Assembly: GCA_003118195.1 (NCBI GenBank)
Contig: BEXV01000317.1
Span: 125,460 to 189,459, forward strand
From: Hemicentrotus pulcherrimus
Taxonomy: Eukaryota > Echinodermata > Echinoidea > Camarodonta > Strongylocentrotidae
Direction of reading: 5' to 3'
DNA: 64,000 nt
Numbering within the stretch: position 1 is the first letter of the stretch; each line of letters opens with the position of its first letter. A model generated the notes under the pieces. That model saw only the letters and a program-made list of their open reading frames with translations. It was not told the origin of the DNA and searched no databases. Positions 12,301 through 22,700 of the stretch are shown piece by piece. Position numbers and translations under genes: made by a program.

Positions 12301-13050
12301 TGATAAGAAATTTGGCCAAGTCTTGGTAAAGTTACAAACACTGTACACAGAAAGATGTATATGGGACTACACGAACACGTGACGTAAAAATCCTACCCAC
12401 AAGTTTTACGATGTTACATGACATATTTAGAATATAAAGGCATTTAAAGAGCCATGCTTTTCAGGGAACATGTCTTATCTGATGTTCTTCTACACTTGCA
12501 TAGATCTAATAAGAGTGATAACCGCTCGTAAATTATTTTTCACCTCTTCCCAGAACTCAACCTTTTCTTTAGATCTAAGTCCACCCCCTGCCATCACGAC
12601 CTCCAGTTTAAATTCTACTAGGAATCTTTTGGAGTAACAACAACCAAGTACTAAGTAACGATCCCTTTAAACAATGTAAGAACAAAGGTTCACTCAGCTC
12701 ATTCACTCATTCACAATCAAGCTCACATTAACACATGAACACTGAAGGGGTCCGCGCCCAATTTCGGTGGGTGAGCTTGGGCGCTCCGTTGATTCAGTCA
12801 TTGGGACACAAGTCAGTACTAGACTCTAGGCCTAGGTCTACTGACAGTAGTGGCCATCGGCATGGCATGGCATCAAAAGCGATCGTCTGAATTAAGCCAT
12901 TCAAAAGATACAAACAAGCTCCGTAAAATTTAATATGGAATCTTCTTTATCTTTATGTAAATTTCATTAATTCATACTCACGTTTATCTGTGACAGTCTT
13001 AAGTAATCTTCAAACTTAAAAGTCAAAATAATATCCCTGCAACTAGTCAG
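187..13050 (-). CDS. SPDL1: Protein Spindly (kinetochore/dynein adaptor), gene span, C-terminus off window
   Basis: Minus-strand gene with coding exons 8776-8615, 7573-7334, 6498-6367, 5830-5681, 4939-4841, 3555-3445, 2959-2819, 1829-1732, 1025-838 and 303-187, giving about 479 codons that join without a phase conflict. The product is coiled coil throughout. Residues 24-28 are AASFG, the CC1 box that in Spindly and BICD adaptors contacts dynein light intermediate chain (human AAQYG at 23-27). Residues 255-261 are GNSLFAE, the Spindly motif that binds the dynactin pointed end (human F258 corresponds to F259 here), preceded by DPNKK as in the human protein. The known role is recruiting dynein-dynactin to kinetochores through the RZZ complex and promoting checkpoint-protein stripping. 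Human Spindly has 605 residues, so the C-terminal RZZ-binding and farnesylated end should lie off the left edge. The first ATG of the exon at 8784 gives an N-terminus of the usual length; the 5' UTR is probably a separate exon near 13000. Confidence 0.9.
304..837 (-). other. Spindly intron, no recognised element
   Basis: AT-rich intron between the exons at 838 and 303. The donor GTAATA at 837 leaves one base, which pairs with the two-base start of the next exon. A second GTAATC donor at 805 would break the frame. Nothing else recognised. Confidence 0.5.
838..1025 (-). CDS. SPDL1: Spindly coding exon 9
   Basis: A 188-base exon, phase 2 in and 1 out, encoding a charged coiled coil with ERELRSERTKR and KMDELKAKLAEN. 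This aligns with the human segment ending KLRAKLDELK. Confidence 0.85.
1449..1632. mobile_element. Short MITE with GAATTCAC inverted ends
   Basis: The left end CGAATTCACAAAGAAGGTTT is mirrored by AACCTCTCTTTCGTGAATTCG at the right. The interior repeats the phrase TTTTGACGCGTTT(C)AAA in degenerate form. No coding capacity. It sits in the Spindly intron 1026-1731. Confidence 0.7.
1732..1829 (-). CDS. SPDL1: Spindly coding exon 8
   Basis: A 98-base exon entering in phase 0 and leaving two bases, completed by G at 1025. It encodes MPEFSANQAEG and DGLKRFYQSKLEQV, and matches the non-helical break plus coiled-coil restart seen in vertebrate Spindly. Confidence 0.85.
1982..2134. mobile_element. 153-bp MITE with CCAGGGCCCCGTTG ends
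   Basis: CCAGGGCCCCGTTGCATAAA at the left is mirrored by TTTATTGCAACGGGGCCCTGG at the right. Inner TTACCATTGATGG words are also inverted, so nearly the whole unit folds on itself. It is noncoding and lies in a Spindly intron. Confidence 0.8.
2135..2818. other. Spindly intron remainder, repeat-derived
   Basis: Holds A-runs, an ATT-repeat near 2580-2595 and a 21-bp segment around 2597-2617 (AAATCGGCGCCTTCAACTGCA) that recurs inverted at 62074-62094. This suggests an old repeat, but its ends were not resolved. No gene seen. Confidence 0.4.
2819..2959 (-). CDS. SPDL1: Spindly coding exon 7
   Basis: 141 bases, phase 0-0, between TTCTTGCAG and GTATAT. It encodes YQIAGFLQM then a coiled coil with VEWLEQMLSQ, comparable with human IATLLQMKG and ERLLAMLEQ. 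Confidence 0.9.
3445..3555 (-). CDS. SPDL1: Spindly coding exon 6
   Basis: 111 bases, phase 0-0, starting VEDKRQAIEKKMISLQ directly after the LFAE of the previous exon. This is the conserved continuation of the Spindly motif (human VEDRRAAMERQLISM). Confidence 0.95.
3556..4171. other. Spindly intron, left part
   Basis: AT-rich intronic DNA up to the MITE at 4172. No further gene or clear repeat seen. Confidence 0.4.
4172..4555. mobile_element. TTAA-flanked MITE, copy A
   Basis: Begins TTAAAGGGATC and ends GATCCCTTTAA, so short inverted ends lie inside a TTAA target duplication, the style of piggyBac-type elements. It is noncoding. A diverged copy lies in opposite orientation at 9016-9327, sharing for example the segment around GAGGCACTTCTTGAT. 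Confidence 0.8.
4841..4939 (-). CDS. SPDL1: Spindly coding exon 5 with the Spindly motif
   Basis: 99 bases, phase 0-0, ending in DPNKKGNSLFAE. The GNSLFAE heptad binds the dynactin pointed-end complex in Spindly. It is the strongest single identification in this gene. Confidence 0.95.
5371..5428 (-). repeat. tRNA-Ala-like pseudogene or SINE head
   Basis: Read on the minus strand: CTCAGCGGTAGAGCAGTGG resembles box A and the D arm, CCTTGCATT places a TGC anticodon, and GGGTTCAAATCCC is a good box B and T arm. The acceptor stem is not convincing, so this is probably a degenerate tRNA or tRNA-derived SINE in the intron 4940-5680. Confidence 0.55.
5681..5830 (-). CDS. SPDL1: Spindly coding exon 4
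   Basis: 150 bases, phase 0-0, coiled coil with MQLLSRVKDMGHELEQLR and NHKLKVRNEEVEGRAEEE. Clean acceptor CTACAG and donor GTAGGT. Confidence 0.9.
6367..6498 (-). CDS. SPDL1: Spindly coding exon 3
   Basis: 132 bases, phase 0-0. It encodes VSNLENDLEDARSRS and SEERLSTLQEDVISL, heptad-rich coiled coil. Confidence 0.9.
6895..7061. mobile_element. MITE with CCTGGGACCTG / GGGGCCCTGG ends
   Basis: CCTGGGACCTGTCTTACAAAGAGTT is mirrored, with mismatches, by AACTCTTTGTATCATGGGGCCCTGG. The interior has inverted TTGATATCAATCGCAA words. It is related in its outer tips to 1982-2134. Noncoding, in the intron 6499-7333. Confidence 0.7.
7334..7573 (-). CDS. SPDL1: Spindly coding exon 2
   Basis: 240 bases, phase 0-0, 80 residues of coiled coil starting ELEQEKYSLQMQL, which aligns with the human YEQEKYTLQREVEL segment. 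GC content is clearly higher than in the flanking introns. Confidence 0.95.
7600..7765. repeat. GA-rich simple repeat
   Basis: Degenerate (GA)n/(AGAG)n purine tract on the plus strand directly upstream of a LINE fragment. No coding meaning is attached to the Ser/Leu-rich frames it opens on the minus strand. Confidence 0.85.
7790..8428 (+). mobile_element. LINE (L2/CR1-like) 3' end
   Basis: The translation shows the C-terminal end typical of L2/CR1-group reverse transcriptases: LLAFKIRNGECPTYL, then TRYGDRALSVAAP, then after a frameshift QLWNSLPSY and MSKTHLFKSIRQF. A 3' UTR follows, ending in an ATT-rich tail near 8428. The 5' part is absent. It is antisense to Spindly in its intron. Confidence 0.8.
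8615..8776 (-). CDS. SPDL1: Spindly coding exon 1 with the start codon and CC1 box
   Basis: The exon begins at 8784 after TTCAG; the first ATG is 8776-8774. It encodes 54 residues beginning MDLEEKIERL, with AASFG at 24-28 (CC1 box). Human Spindly places AAQYG at 23-27, so this start gives the family's usual spacing. The in-frame bases before the ATG would be 5' UTR unless an upstream exon supplies an earlier ATG. Confidence 0.9.
9016..9327. mobile_element. TTAA-flanked MITE, copy B, inverted relative to copy A
   Basis: Starts TTAAAGGAATCC and ends GATGCCTTTAA. The internal sequence is the diverged reverse complement of 4172-4555. A tip-like fragment GATCCCTTTAAACAATG also occurs at about 12661. 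Confidence 0.8.
9538..9652. mobile_element. Long hairpin element with CRE-like tip
   Basis: Outer arms GTCACACCCTGGACA and TGTCCAGGGTGTGAC, plus an inner perfect 18-bp stem (9568-9585 with 9606-9623) around a 20-base loop. The left tip lies in a full TGACGTCA palindrome at 9534-9541. Probably a small MITE. Confidence 0.75.
9653..10265. other. Spindly first intron, no gene
   Basis: Mixed repeat-like DNA between the hairpin element and the LINE. No splice-bounded reading frame or clear repeat boundary was seen. Confidence 0.4.
10266..12130 (+). pseudogene. Broken non-LTR retrotransposon (CR1/Jockey-like reverse transcriptase)
   Basis: Plus-strand frames broken by stops and frameshifts still show, in order: the linker before RT (KGNDPKSFWRYIKV), RT start (LDSGDLPLDWRKANITP), the finger-palm block TLDFFKAFDVIPHQKLLYKL, LSGTLQGTVLGPHLFLLFIND, the catalytic FADD at 11329-11340, YLGVVIQNDLRW, and the C-terminal VQRQAARFVTSTY and FPRTTRAWN blocks. 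No endonuclease domain is visible, so the copy is 5'-truncated and dead. It lies antisense in the first Spindly intron. Confidence 0.9.
12131..12981. other. Spindly first intron, right end
   Basis: Past the LINE there is a TTAA-type MITE tip near 12661-12680 and otherwise unremarkable DNA. No gene seen. Confidence 0.4.
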
Positions 13051-13120
13051 CTGTACCGTGTGTATTCAAAATATTCACATGTTTAACTCCGCCCACACAA
13101 ACGCCCTCTGTCCAATCAGG
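12982..13120 (-). promoter_or_regulatory. Putative Spindly promoter and noncoding first exon
   Basis: On the minus strand an excellent donor, AAAC/GTGAGT, lies at 12982/12981. Just upstream on that strand are a GTGGGCGGAG GC box (13096-13087) and an inverted CCAAT (ATTGG, 13116-13112). No ATG lies between these boxes' likely start site and the donor, which fits a 5' UTR exon spliced to 8784. The exact start site is a guess. Confidence 0.4.
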
Positions 13121-15849
13121 GAGATTAACACGAACCTACTGATAAATATTCAACATGATTTCCCGAAAAGGAAAAACGTAAGAACTAGTCTTTATTCACA
13201 GACGCAAAATGCCAAAGCTAGTCTATAACTTTAAACCGCATGATTGAATGAATTCATTTATTGGCCATTCACAAAAATAAATTATTATCTGAATCAAATC
13301 ATTTATGTTTTATTATCAAATTTAAAATTGGTTGCCAATCGTTCTTGACATCATGATTTTGCTCTTATACCATAGATCTATTCTAAATAATTCATGAGAA
13401 TTCCTCTCCCTCTCAGGTTGGGCAAGTGAGCATAATTATGAGTTTGTTGATAACGCCATCTTCGACGGCTTGAATCAAGTGTGTAGGGAAATTATAGAGG
13501 ACCGTGCAGATTCTGGACTACACTCACCAAGGAGGAGGAGTGGGAGGGAGGGGGGGGGTAGGGTCCTCTGAGGCAGGTATGGGTGCATGTACAATCATAA
13601 TAAGGGTTGGCCGTCAGAGATAGCCATTCGCCACTTACAAAATAATTATTACAGGGCGATATTATTTGAGGGATAACTTGATAGGGGCACTCATTCTAAG
13701 AATAAGTGCACAATCATCGGAGAGCTGGAGTCCATGATTGTCAAATATCAACTTTCCACTTTTCAAGTTTATAAATTTCGCGAGGGAGCGATTCGAGAGA
13801 AATATATTTCAAATACTTTATTGTAATGAAAATGTGATTTTGTCGTTAAAAGTAATTTAAATATTGTAGACATTTTTCATTTGTTGTTGTTGAAAACCGC
13901 ACAAAGCCCTCCGTTCTCGTCTTTTTCTTTTCCTTCGCTTTAAGATAATGTTTGCAGAAATTATGGATTATATATCGACCGCTTTGGATAGGGAGGATAC
14001 CGTGATTTATTTTAATGGGGGAGGCTTGCCTTTGAACGGGGAGTGTCTTTCCCTACTCATAAATGCCCCTTGTCACCTCTGATAAATGCCCATATCAAAA
14101 TCTGACAGGCCCCCCTTTACATTTAACAAAATAATGTCACTTGTTTTTTGAAATAAATGCCCTTGTTTTTGATGGGAGAAGTGCCCTCTTTTACCTCTTA
14201 TATTTAGCCTTATTACTTTGACACATGCCTGCCCCATTTAATGTCTAATAACGCCCCTTTTCTTCTGATGAGTGCCCCTTTACTTTCTCCATAACATGTG
14301 CCCCAAATTTAAAGCGACTAAGTAAGAGAAACCTTCTGCTCTAATTTTCCAAAAGCTACCTCGCTATATACCTACGCTCGCTCGCATTTTTAATTTTGTC
14401 ACTAATTAAAGGTCTTCTTCAATCTTTCATGATAAAATATTTATAACCAAAACAAAAACAACGTCAGGATCGTTTTTTCCTCTTTATTTTTTGGTCGAAC
14501 TGCGACCTCACAAATCAAAATGGTTTCAATTAAAGCATATGAGCTGTTAGTGGAATAATTTTGATGGTACTCAAAGTGAGTGAAGTGCGAAGGGTCAATG
14601 CATCGGTGTCAGTCTATATTGTTATTTTATTTAATTTTGATACAATCCTGAGAGCCCAGAAGCAACCATATTCAGATTGTATTTATCATTTTCTTTCATT
14701 ACCCTGTTTGAATACTAAATCTTGTTCTCAATTCATCCCGTATGTTTTCGACAAATCCTTCCATCTCCCGGCTCATCTGCCCACATGGTAAATCATCTAT
14801 CACATTGAATTATGAAGCTATGTATTTGGCACATTGATTACTGAGCGGTTCTTATAAACAATAAACACTTTCATATTAGTGAATCTAGAATAAAAAGAAA
14901 ATTGTGCCCTTTGAAATATCATCAGCACTTGTTTCAGTAATTGTGTATGTAAATGACTTTGAGAAGGGAATCTTGTTTTCTACGTGGGGTCTAGATTATT
15001 CCTCCTCTGCAGTGCGTAGGAGTTGTAATGAGGAGAAATTCAGTCATCTATATTCTTATTTACAAGATTATCACTAATCTTCATTCCATGATTATAAAAT
15101 GGCAAGGTACGCTCGATAATGTGAATGAATCGGAGAGAGCCTGTACCTCGGCATTTCGGTTCGGTGTATTTAGGATATCCGTAGGCCTAAGCTTTTACTT
15201 TGATGGGAAGTTTTATTTTTGTAGGGTATAGTAATTCCAATGGTTCTACATAATATTCATATCAATCTCAAATAATATAATGAGAGCTCTCCATTTTATG
15301 AAATAAATAAGTAAGCTATTTTATTCAATGGTGCTATATTTTCCTAAGTTAGATTTTTATTTTAAAGAGTAAGTCTACTTTACCGGGACAAATATATTGG
15401 TAAATATCTTATTCTTATATGCTTTAGGAATGTTTAGGTATAAAATCTAAATACATTTTTTGTCGGATGGTTGTTGTTTTTGTTGAATTAAATAGCGTTT
15501 TCCATGGGATTGAGGAGTTTAAACAGAAGAAAATAGCTACTGGAACCACGTTTTTACCCTTAATCAGATAAAACCGTGGTAATATATGCAGAAAATCATA
15601 AAGGGAAGGCGGGTAGTCATGCTTGCTGTATACCAATTTAAAGTTGTGATGGTATTTGTGTTATGGACCTTCACATCGGTGAAGTTGGGGGGGGGGGCTA
15701 CACCAAATACATATTATTGGATAAAAAGTGATAATTCGTAAAGGAGATTTTTAGAAAGGCATCCCCCTCCCCTATGATCAATACCCATGCCTATAGCCTT
15801 ATTACAGCGGTCAATGAGCAGATGAAGCAAAAAATAAGCCCTCTTCATA
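13121..15849. other. Intergenic region between divergent genes
   Basis: AT-rich DNA between Spindly and the HMG gene. G-runs occur near 13549 and 15688, and there are stretches of degenerate TGCCCC/CTTT text around 14040-14300. No supported gene. Confidence 0.4.
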
Positions 15850-15854
15850 ATAAC

Positions 15855-15892
15855 GATGATGATGATGATGATGATGATGATGATAATAATAA

Positions 15893-15925
<33 letters not shown>

Positions 15926-15975
15926 GGATTATAATAATAACAACAATAACAGTAACAATAACAGTAACAATATGT
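15855..15975 (+). repeat. Compound microsatellite (GAT)n-(AAT)n-(AAC)n
   Basis: About ten GAT units pass into AAT and then AAC/AGT-like units. The open frames with poly-Asp/Asn or poly-Tyr/His here are products of the repeat. Confidence 0.95.
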
Positions 15976-16199
15976 TAAATAACAACATGATAAATATTTC
16001 AGTATCATATAGTTGTTGAAAAATTATAAAAGATATGTAAACAAAAATCATTGCATAATTTCATATTGCTGTCCTGTTATTTCCAAAATGTTTCATTAAA
16101 AAAAAAATAGTACAAGGAACGATGAAAACCAATCAAAATGTGTGCGCGTGAAGCCTAGGTGAACCCTCACCCCCCCCCCCCAAATCCCTTCCGATGACT

Positions 16200-16375
16200 T
16201 TGTATTCCTCTTCTAAATTTATGACAGAGAGAGACAGAGAGAGAAGGAGAGGGAGAGAGGAGAGAGTGAGAGAGTACAAGTAAAAGAGAGAGACTAACAT
16301 AGAGAGAATAGGTATGAGAGAGAGAGAGAGTACAAGTAAAAGAGAGAGACTAACATAGAGAGAATAGGTATGAAA
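16200..16375 (+). repeat. GA-rich satellite with a tandem duplication
   Basis: (GA)n tract in which a block of about 57 bases, containing GTACAAGTAAAAGAGAGAGA and CTAACATAGAGAGAATAGG, occurs twice back to back (about 16275-16315 and 16331-16371). Confidence 0.9.
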
Positions 16376-16479
16376 ACTGATAGAGGGAAAAATTACAGAG
16401 AAGTCAAAAATATATGTTTGATATAGAAAAAATAGTGTAACAGTGCAAGTTATATATATTCAACATTACACATATAAAA

Positions 16480-16742
16480 TCTTGATCCGCCACAAAGAGG
16501 AAGAACAAAAGAAATATTGTGTCCATCGCCTGCGGGCGGGCTTTCAAAAGCTTCAATTTTTTACCGGAAGACGCACAGTTCCAGCGGAATGTTTTGTTGA
16601 AGCTTCACGATCGCCGAGACCTGCTCAGCGTACCTGGATTTAAAAGTGAACATTTCGCTTTTCGGAGGAGGCTGAAAAGCACTCCATTGCTATAAGAACA
16701 TTTTGATTGACTACAGAGGCTCATATTGCAGATATTTTCAAG
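16480..16742 (+). promoter_or_regulatory. Promoter and 5' UTR of the HMG-box gene
   Basis: A CpG-richer patch than its surroundings, with CCGGAAG (ETS-like) at about 16564, GC-rich CCTGCGGGCGGGC at about 16528, and no TATA box in the expected place. It is followed by a leader up to the ATG at 16743. Start site not determinable by eye. Confidence 0.45.
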
Positions 16743-16761
16743 ATGTCAAGCTTGCCAATGG
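16743..16761 (+). CDS. HMG gene exon 1
   Basis: ATG TCA AGC TTG CCA ATG G, then GTGAGT. Six codons plus one base (phase 1). The ATG is preceded by AAG, a fair initiation context. Confidence 0.75.
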
Positions 16762-19700
16762 GTGAGTTTACGGGGAGTTTGTGTTAATATATCTTCTTGT
16801 TTGTTATTCATGAGCTGTCCGTAAGCGCAATGCGATTTCTCAATGTAGGAGCGATATGAAGGCCCGATGTTTTCTTATCCATGGCGTGTAGTAAGATTGT
16901 TTTTTTCTTCTCCGAGTGTCGATTTTCCATCGTGTATTCTCTTTTGCCATTTCACTATTTGATGTCTCTAGCTAAAAAAATGACTTGCATCCGAAAGTCC
17001 GCACTTTTGCGGTGCACGTGGATACAAGCAAAAAATGAAAGATAACATGGCTGGCCAAAAAATAAGAAGTAAAATAGAGGTTGCTTTGTATTCCTTTGTT
17101 TGGCCGATCTGTGCGCGTTGGGGCCCCTTGCATAGGGTTAGCAGGCATGAAGCGGCCATTAACGCAGCGAGCCAATCGCAGAGCTGCATTTCTGTTGATT
17201 GTTCCAACGGGAAAGCATTCGCTGTGCTGACAAATGGAGGGTTAGGGGTCATGGATGTTTCTAATAATTTTCATATTTCGAAACTGTATCTGATATTTCT
17301 CTCGCTATCATTTTGTTCAACTGTAATAAATTAATTCAAAAATTCAGTCATGTTTTTCATGTATGAAAACACTTGCATTACTGGTTGATGTTTTGGCAGC
17401 CCTATCCATGCTTCGGCAGTGATTTTTGTGAATGAATGAAAAGATGAATGAATGAACCCCACAGATGTTGCGTCTTGGAGACCTGGTGAAACAAGTAAAA
17501 GGGTCTAGATCTAGTTAGAAATGAAATATTGATTGTCTTGATCCATGTGTATTACCTTCATTAAAAACAATGATTATGAATGATTTTCATCTTGCTTGAA
17601 ATTTTGATGTTGACTGAAGATACAGCTATGTTAACTTAGAAGATGTTCTTGTTAACTATGTAGTTGTGCAGGTAGATAAAAATACTTGTCGAAAATGAGT
17701 ATGATGTATTTTCTTGGTTGCCCTCTCTAGATCTATCAATTTTTTTCTAATCAATGTCTTAGTGATGTTGTAAAGGAAATGATTTACATGCATGATGAAT
17801 CTGAATGTCACAATTCCTCAACATTAAACTTTACCTGAATTTTGATTTTGTTACCTCTTGGGCTACAGCACTGACATTGTTTTTACCAACAGTGCCAATG
17901 GTAAATACAAAAACGTTTGTGAGGTATTATTAACCTTTTAAAATCTTAATTAGAATTTGATCTTAGTTAGCTTTGGTTCATTTTGTAAATTTTTGCAGTC
18001 ACTGAGTCTGTGTCTGTGAAAATCATTCATAGACCCTTTGCTAAGACTAAGTAAGAGTGTCTTTGTTTACATACAGCTGTAGGAGCTTCATTTAGTAAAA
18101 TTTATTGAACTAGTCCATGTACCTGGTGAAAAACACATTTGTAAAAAACCAAGTCACTAATATAAATTATAAAGTCATGTACAGAAATGAGATTCTAAAT
18201 CTATGTCAGGTCGTGAGTGAGGTAATTGTAGTTGATTCTATTGACTGGTCACCGATACATGTCAGCAGGAACAAAGACAAATTTTTAAAAATGCCTCCCT
18301 CTCCTGCAGAAATCTCATTTTTTCTATGTTCATTAAAATTTGTCAAAGTACTTCTCGTGCTTTAATATATGAGCTTTAATTTTAGTAACATCTCATTAAA
18401 AAAAAAATTACATGTACATTACTGACAAGGGTTTAATATTACTAATAGCTACTGTCTGATCATCTTGATGTGAACATATTTTTTCTGTTATACTGGTATT
18501 AACTCATGATCTACATGTAAATGTAAGTTATGAATCAAATTAATAATATATTATTTCCAATTTTCCATAGCTAGAATACAAACTTAACTCTGCAATTGTG
18601 CCATGATATTCATTCAGCACATAGTGGTGTATATAAAGCGCCACTTGCTGGCTGCCATCTTGGATTATAATGCATGCCTACATTATAATCCAAGATGGCG
18701 GCCCACATGTTTTGACTCTTCTCTTCTATTAATTTCAAAGTCATGAAAACCACCAAATATCAACAAACATGGTCTACCACAACTCCAAATGACAAAATAA
18801 TCCCAGCCATGATTTTTTTTTAGCATTTGATAGCCAAAAACTTAACCAAAAAAGAAAAAAAAAACAGTCAATTTTTTTTTTGTCGATCTTCTGATCCGAT
18901 ATCGATCACAGGTGCGCGGGTGTCGCTCCAATCTTCCGATCCGATCAGAGCCCCAACTTACAGGGTTACCTGCAAGCATCTCACATAGGCAATTTTTGGC
19001 TGTTCATTGGTTCATCGAACACACCAGTCATGACAAAATCATGCATGTTCATCCAATGGTCCATGAAAATACATTTACATGCAGCTCATTGATTCATTGA
19101 ACGATCATTCATGACAAACTCCTGCATATTCAACTAAATATTTGTTAAATGTACTCATGTATAATTCTCAAAATGTCGACAAACACAGTCTAACAAAAAG
19201 AAAGTACTTATCAACAAAAATAGGATTTTTATTTTGAAAATGGGATTTTGGGGGGAAAAGAATAACAGTTTAGTTCAGTTGGGGTTGCTCTCTGGTACTA
19301 CCATGCTACATGTATTTACCATGCACCTCTTTTGAAACTTTAAAGTATGATTTTGCAACCATGAGATGTTTTTAATTGTTTGTTTTATTTTCCTTTTACA
19401 TGATGATGAGAATATGATTAATCATGTAATCCAATTGGGAATTGTAAACAAAATGCCCAGGCTTAGTAATCAGTAGAATTATACAAAAATGTTGATCAAC
19501 TATTTTAAGGAAATTCGCGGCGTACTGTACATTACATGAAGGCTACAACCAAGGATGTATTTTTTAAAATGAATTTGAGGAACAGGACTCTTCTTATGAG
19601 GAAAAAGTTATTGGCAATGTGCCTTGTACATGTGTTGCCTTAGAGAATTATAATTGATACCCTGTGCATACTGTATTCTTAATCATTCAATTATCTTTAG

Positions 19701-22700
19701 TCATATAACGTAAGTGCCTCACTAACTTTTTGGTGGTTCTATTGAGCTTCCAGATCTAAATTTGAATTAGGATCAACACATAATAATATATGTGGCACAG
19801 GTTATCTGCTTGGTCCTGTTAAGTATGGAACCACTTCCAGGAGTCTTTTATTGGGCCTATTGTCTAATCAATGCAAGGACTAGCTTGTTGAGATGATCTA
19901 GAGCCTAGAGGTCTAGAATTATTTTGTGACCTATTTTGTTGCTCAGGTCAAACTATTGAACAGGTTTTCAAGGAAATATAGGCCAAAAAGTAAGGGTCAT
20001 TGATGTATAAAAAATGTAACAGATGGGCAAAAGCATTTCTTCTTGTCTTTAAAAGTTTGGATATTGTCAGATTTTAGAAAGATTTTTTAAAAATCATTCC
20101 ATTTCTTTTGATTTTGATGATTGCATTTTATCATTAATTTCTTATCATTAGGTCACCATGTAGGCATACCGAAACCTCAACAGCAACAGAATGACCTGGG
20201 TTATGCACGGCAATGTGAGATGTTTTTTAATTTTTTGGTTATTATGTGTTTCCATTTTTTTCTTCAATTTATCATTTCTAAAACCACTCTTTCTCGTTTA
20301 CGTTTATAATATCTATCTCCTTCTTTTTGGAACACTTCTTGTTAACTTTCTTCACCAACTCACCCTGAAGTAACATGCACCAACAGCTCACAGGTTTCTA
20401 GGTCTTCACTTGAACTTGCTTTTTTAATATTTCTTCAAACAAATTAACATTCTTTTTGTTTTTGTTGGTTTAAGATATTGCATTATTTTAGATTATTTTT
20501 GCTAGATTTCTGCTTCATTTTATGTTCCTACTACTTTTATTTTAAAGAAATAAAGCCATGCTACTACTTGCGTTTCATGATCTACTCTTCTTTCATATTG
20601 AAACTATTAATATCAGACCATTATTTATTAAATACATATACATATGTAATGCAAGGGGCGCAAAAACAAATCCGGTGAAATGGCAACTAACAATCTTTCC
20701 AATTTTATGCAATAATATCTTGTATAATGTTAATGTATTACAAATGCTCATGAGATGTTTTGGACATTGTACATGTACATACTTTTACATATAATATTTC
20801 ATAATCCAAATGTGTAGTGTGTTTGAAACTCTGAAAAAGGTGTGAGTCATTAACTCAGTGTTTGGAATTATGTAGTCTAAACATGTTATTCACAACTAAA
20901 TTATTGATTTATGCATTATACAGGCACATTGACCGAATGTTGATATATTGTGTGTGCACTTCTTACATGTACAGAAAGGAGTGAACAGTTACATACAGTG
21001 CTGTAGGAATTAGTTTGCAATACAAGCTGATTTTCATTTAAAAAAAACATATTTATTTGGGGTAAGAGAGTTTTAGTCACACATACATGTAAGGTAATAT
21101 TGTAGATTCATCTTCAATTCATAATTTTTTTTAAAGAATGAAAATCATTTAACTTGCAATGTACACATTTTAAGTTGCTACACCTGTATGTCCTCTATAC
21201 ATGTAATGTACATTTCAAATTTCTTCAGAATTAAAGATATTTCAAGTAATTGTGTAGGCCTGTGTTTGTGTTTGGGGTTTTTTAGTTTTTTTTTAATTTC
21301 TCCCATTTTATGCTTGGCTACTAAAATGAAACCATGTTGTTTGTTGGCCCCTTTATACTTACATGTACGGTACATGTATTAGTAAATTAAATAAGTATAG
21401 TTGTATATATTTCTAGGAACAATAGCAATTTGTACACAAGTAGTTCTTTTTTTCAAAATGGGTTGATACCTACATGTACACTGTATGGTATGATCTAGTG
21501 TTAAAAAACAATTCACAGTACATTGTGCTACACTGTTGCATGCACATTGTAGATGTTTTAAAGGCAAAATGTAAATAGTTCATACATGTATGGTAGGCAG
21601 GACCCTTTACTTTATTTCATACTGCACTGTAGTATCAGCCAAGTCTCTGAAATAAGTTCATGTAGTAATGAGATCATTTCAGATTAGAAGGAAGCAAACA
21701 TTACAGCTGTTTGATTTTGCTGTTACTATCTGATTATATACATGTAAATTACACATGCATATCTTGAATAATGACAATTACTAAGTTTGCACACACATGT
21801 GTTTGCTAAAAATGAGATGATGAATAGAGAAGAAGTGGCCTCCTTTAAAACCTGGAAAGTTTAGTGAATAATCATGCCAACCCATACCAACTCATTACCT
21901 TTCTGAGGTTGATACTGATCCTTTCCATTTTCTAGTAGACTAGATGTGCACCTGTTGTAGCCTGTCTGTATGAAGACAGGAGCCTCTTGATAGCTCTGGG
22001 TTCACCATGACTTATACCATAGTCTACTGTGAAAGGTCAATGAACTCTGTGACCTAATAAGGCCACAGATTACGAACAGCGCAGTCACAGCCGAATGACC
22101 TACAATTCAGTGTGAATGTACTTCTCAGCGACACCTCTAAATTCTATTTTAAACTTGCTTTATTCACCACCCTCCTCTCTACTCTGGCAAAGAGTCTGTT
22201 GAATCATGGTGTGCACAGTGTACATGTAGTTCATGTGGCATGAATCACTTGAGTCTGTAGGTACAGTCTACATACATGTCAGAAAACATTGATATTAATA
22301 CAAATTGCCACGTCTTGTGATCCATTTCCTTTTCAGGAGGTAAATTTACATCTATTGCCAGGTATACTTAGACACAAATTGTCCACCTGTGAAAAACTCT
22401 GCCATGGATATTTCATCAATTTGTTTTATACATGTACATGTATGCTTACCCTATATTAATCATTCTCCTTATGTGTGGAGGAATCTTTATGCTTTGTATT
22501 AACTCGCTGCAGAACAATTTGCATAGGAAATAATTTAAATATTTCTTTTTCATTCCCCTTGATGAATTTTAAAGAGAAGATTGGGTTCTGGGAAAAGGTG
22601 ATAGGTACATGTAATTTGTTAGCATTATAATTAAGCAAGTGTGGGAGAGGATCAGAGTGAAAATGTCCCCTGAAAAGCATGGCTCTTCAAATGCCTTCAT

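Noticed and set aside
15774..16019. Poly-Asp/Asn frame (and poly-Tyr/His on the other strand)
   Set aside because: A direct translation of the GAT/AAT/AAC microsatellite.
17035..17334. 99-codon plus-strand frame in HMG intron 1
   Set aside because: No splice junctions of fitting phase and no recognisable motif; overlapping frames exist on the other strand.
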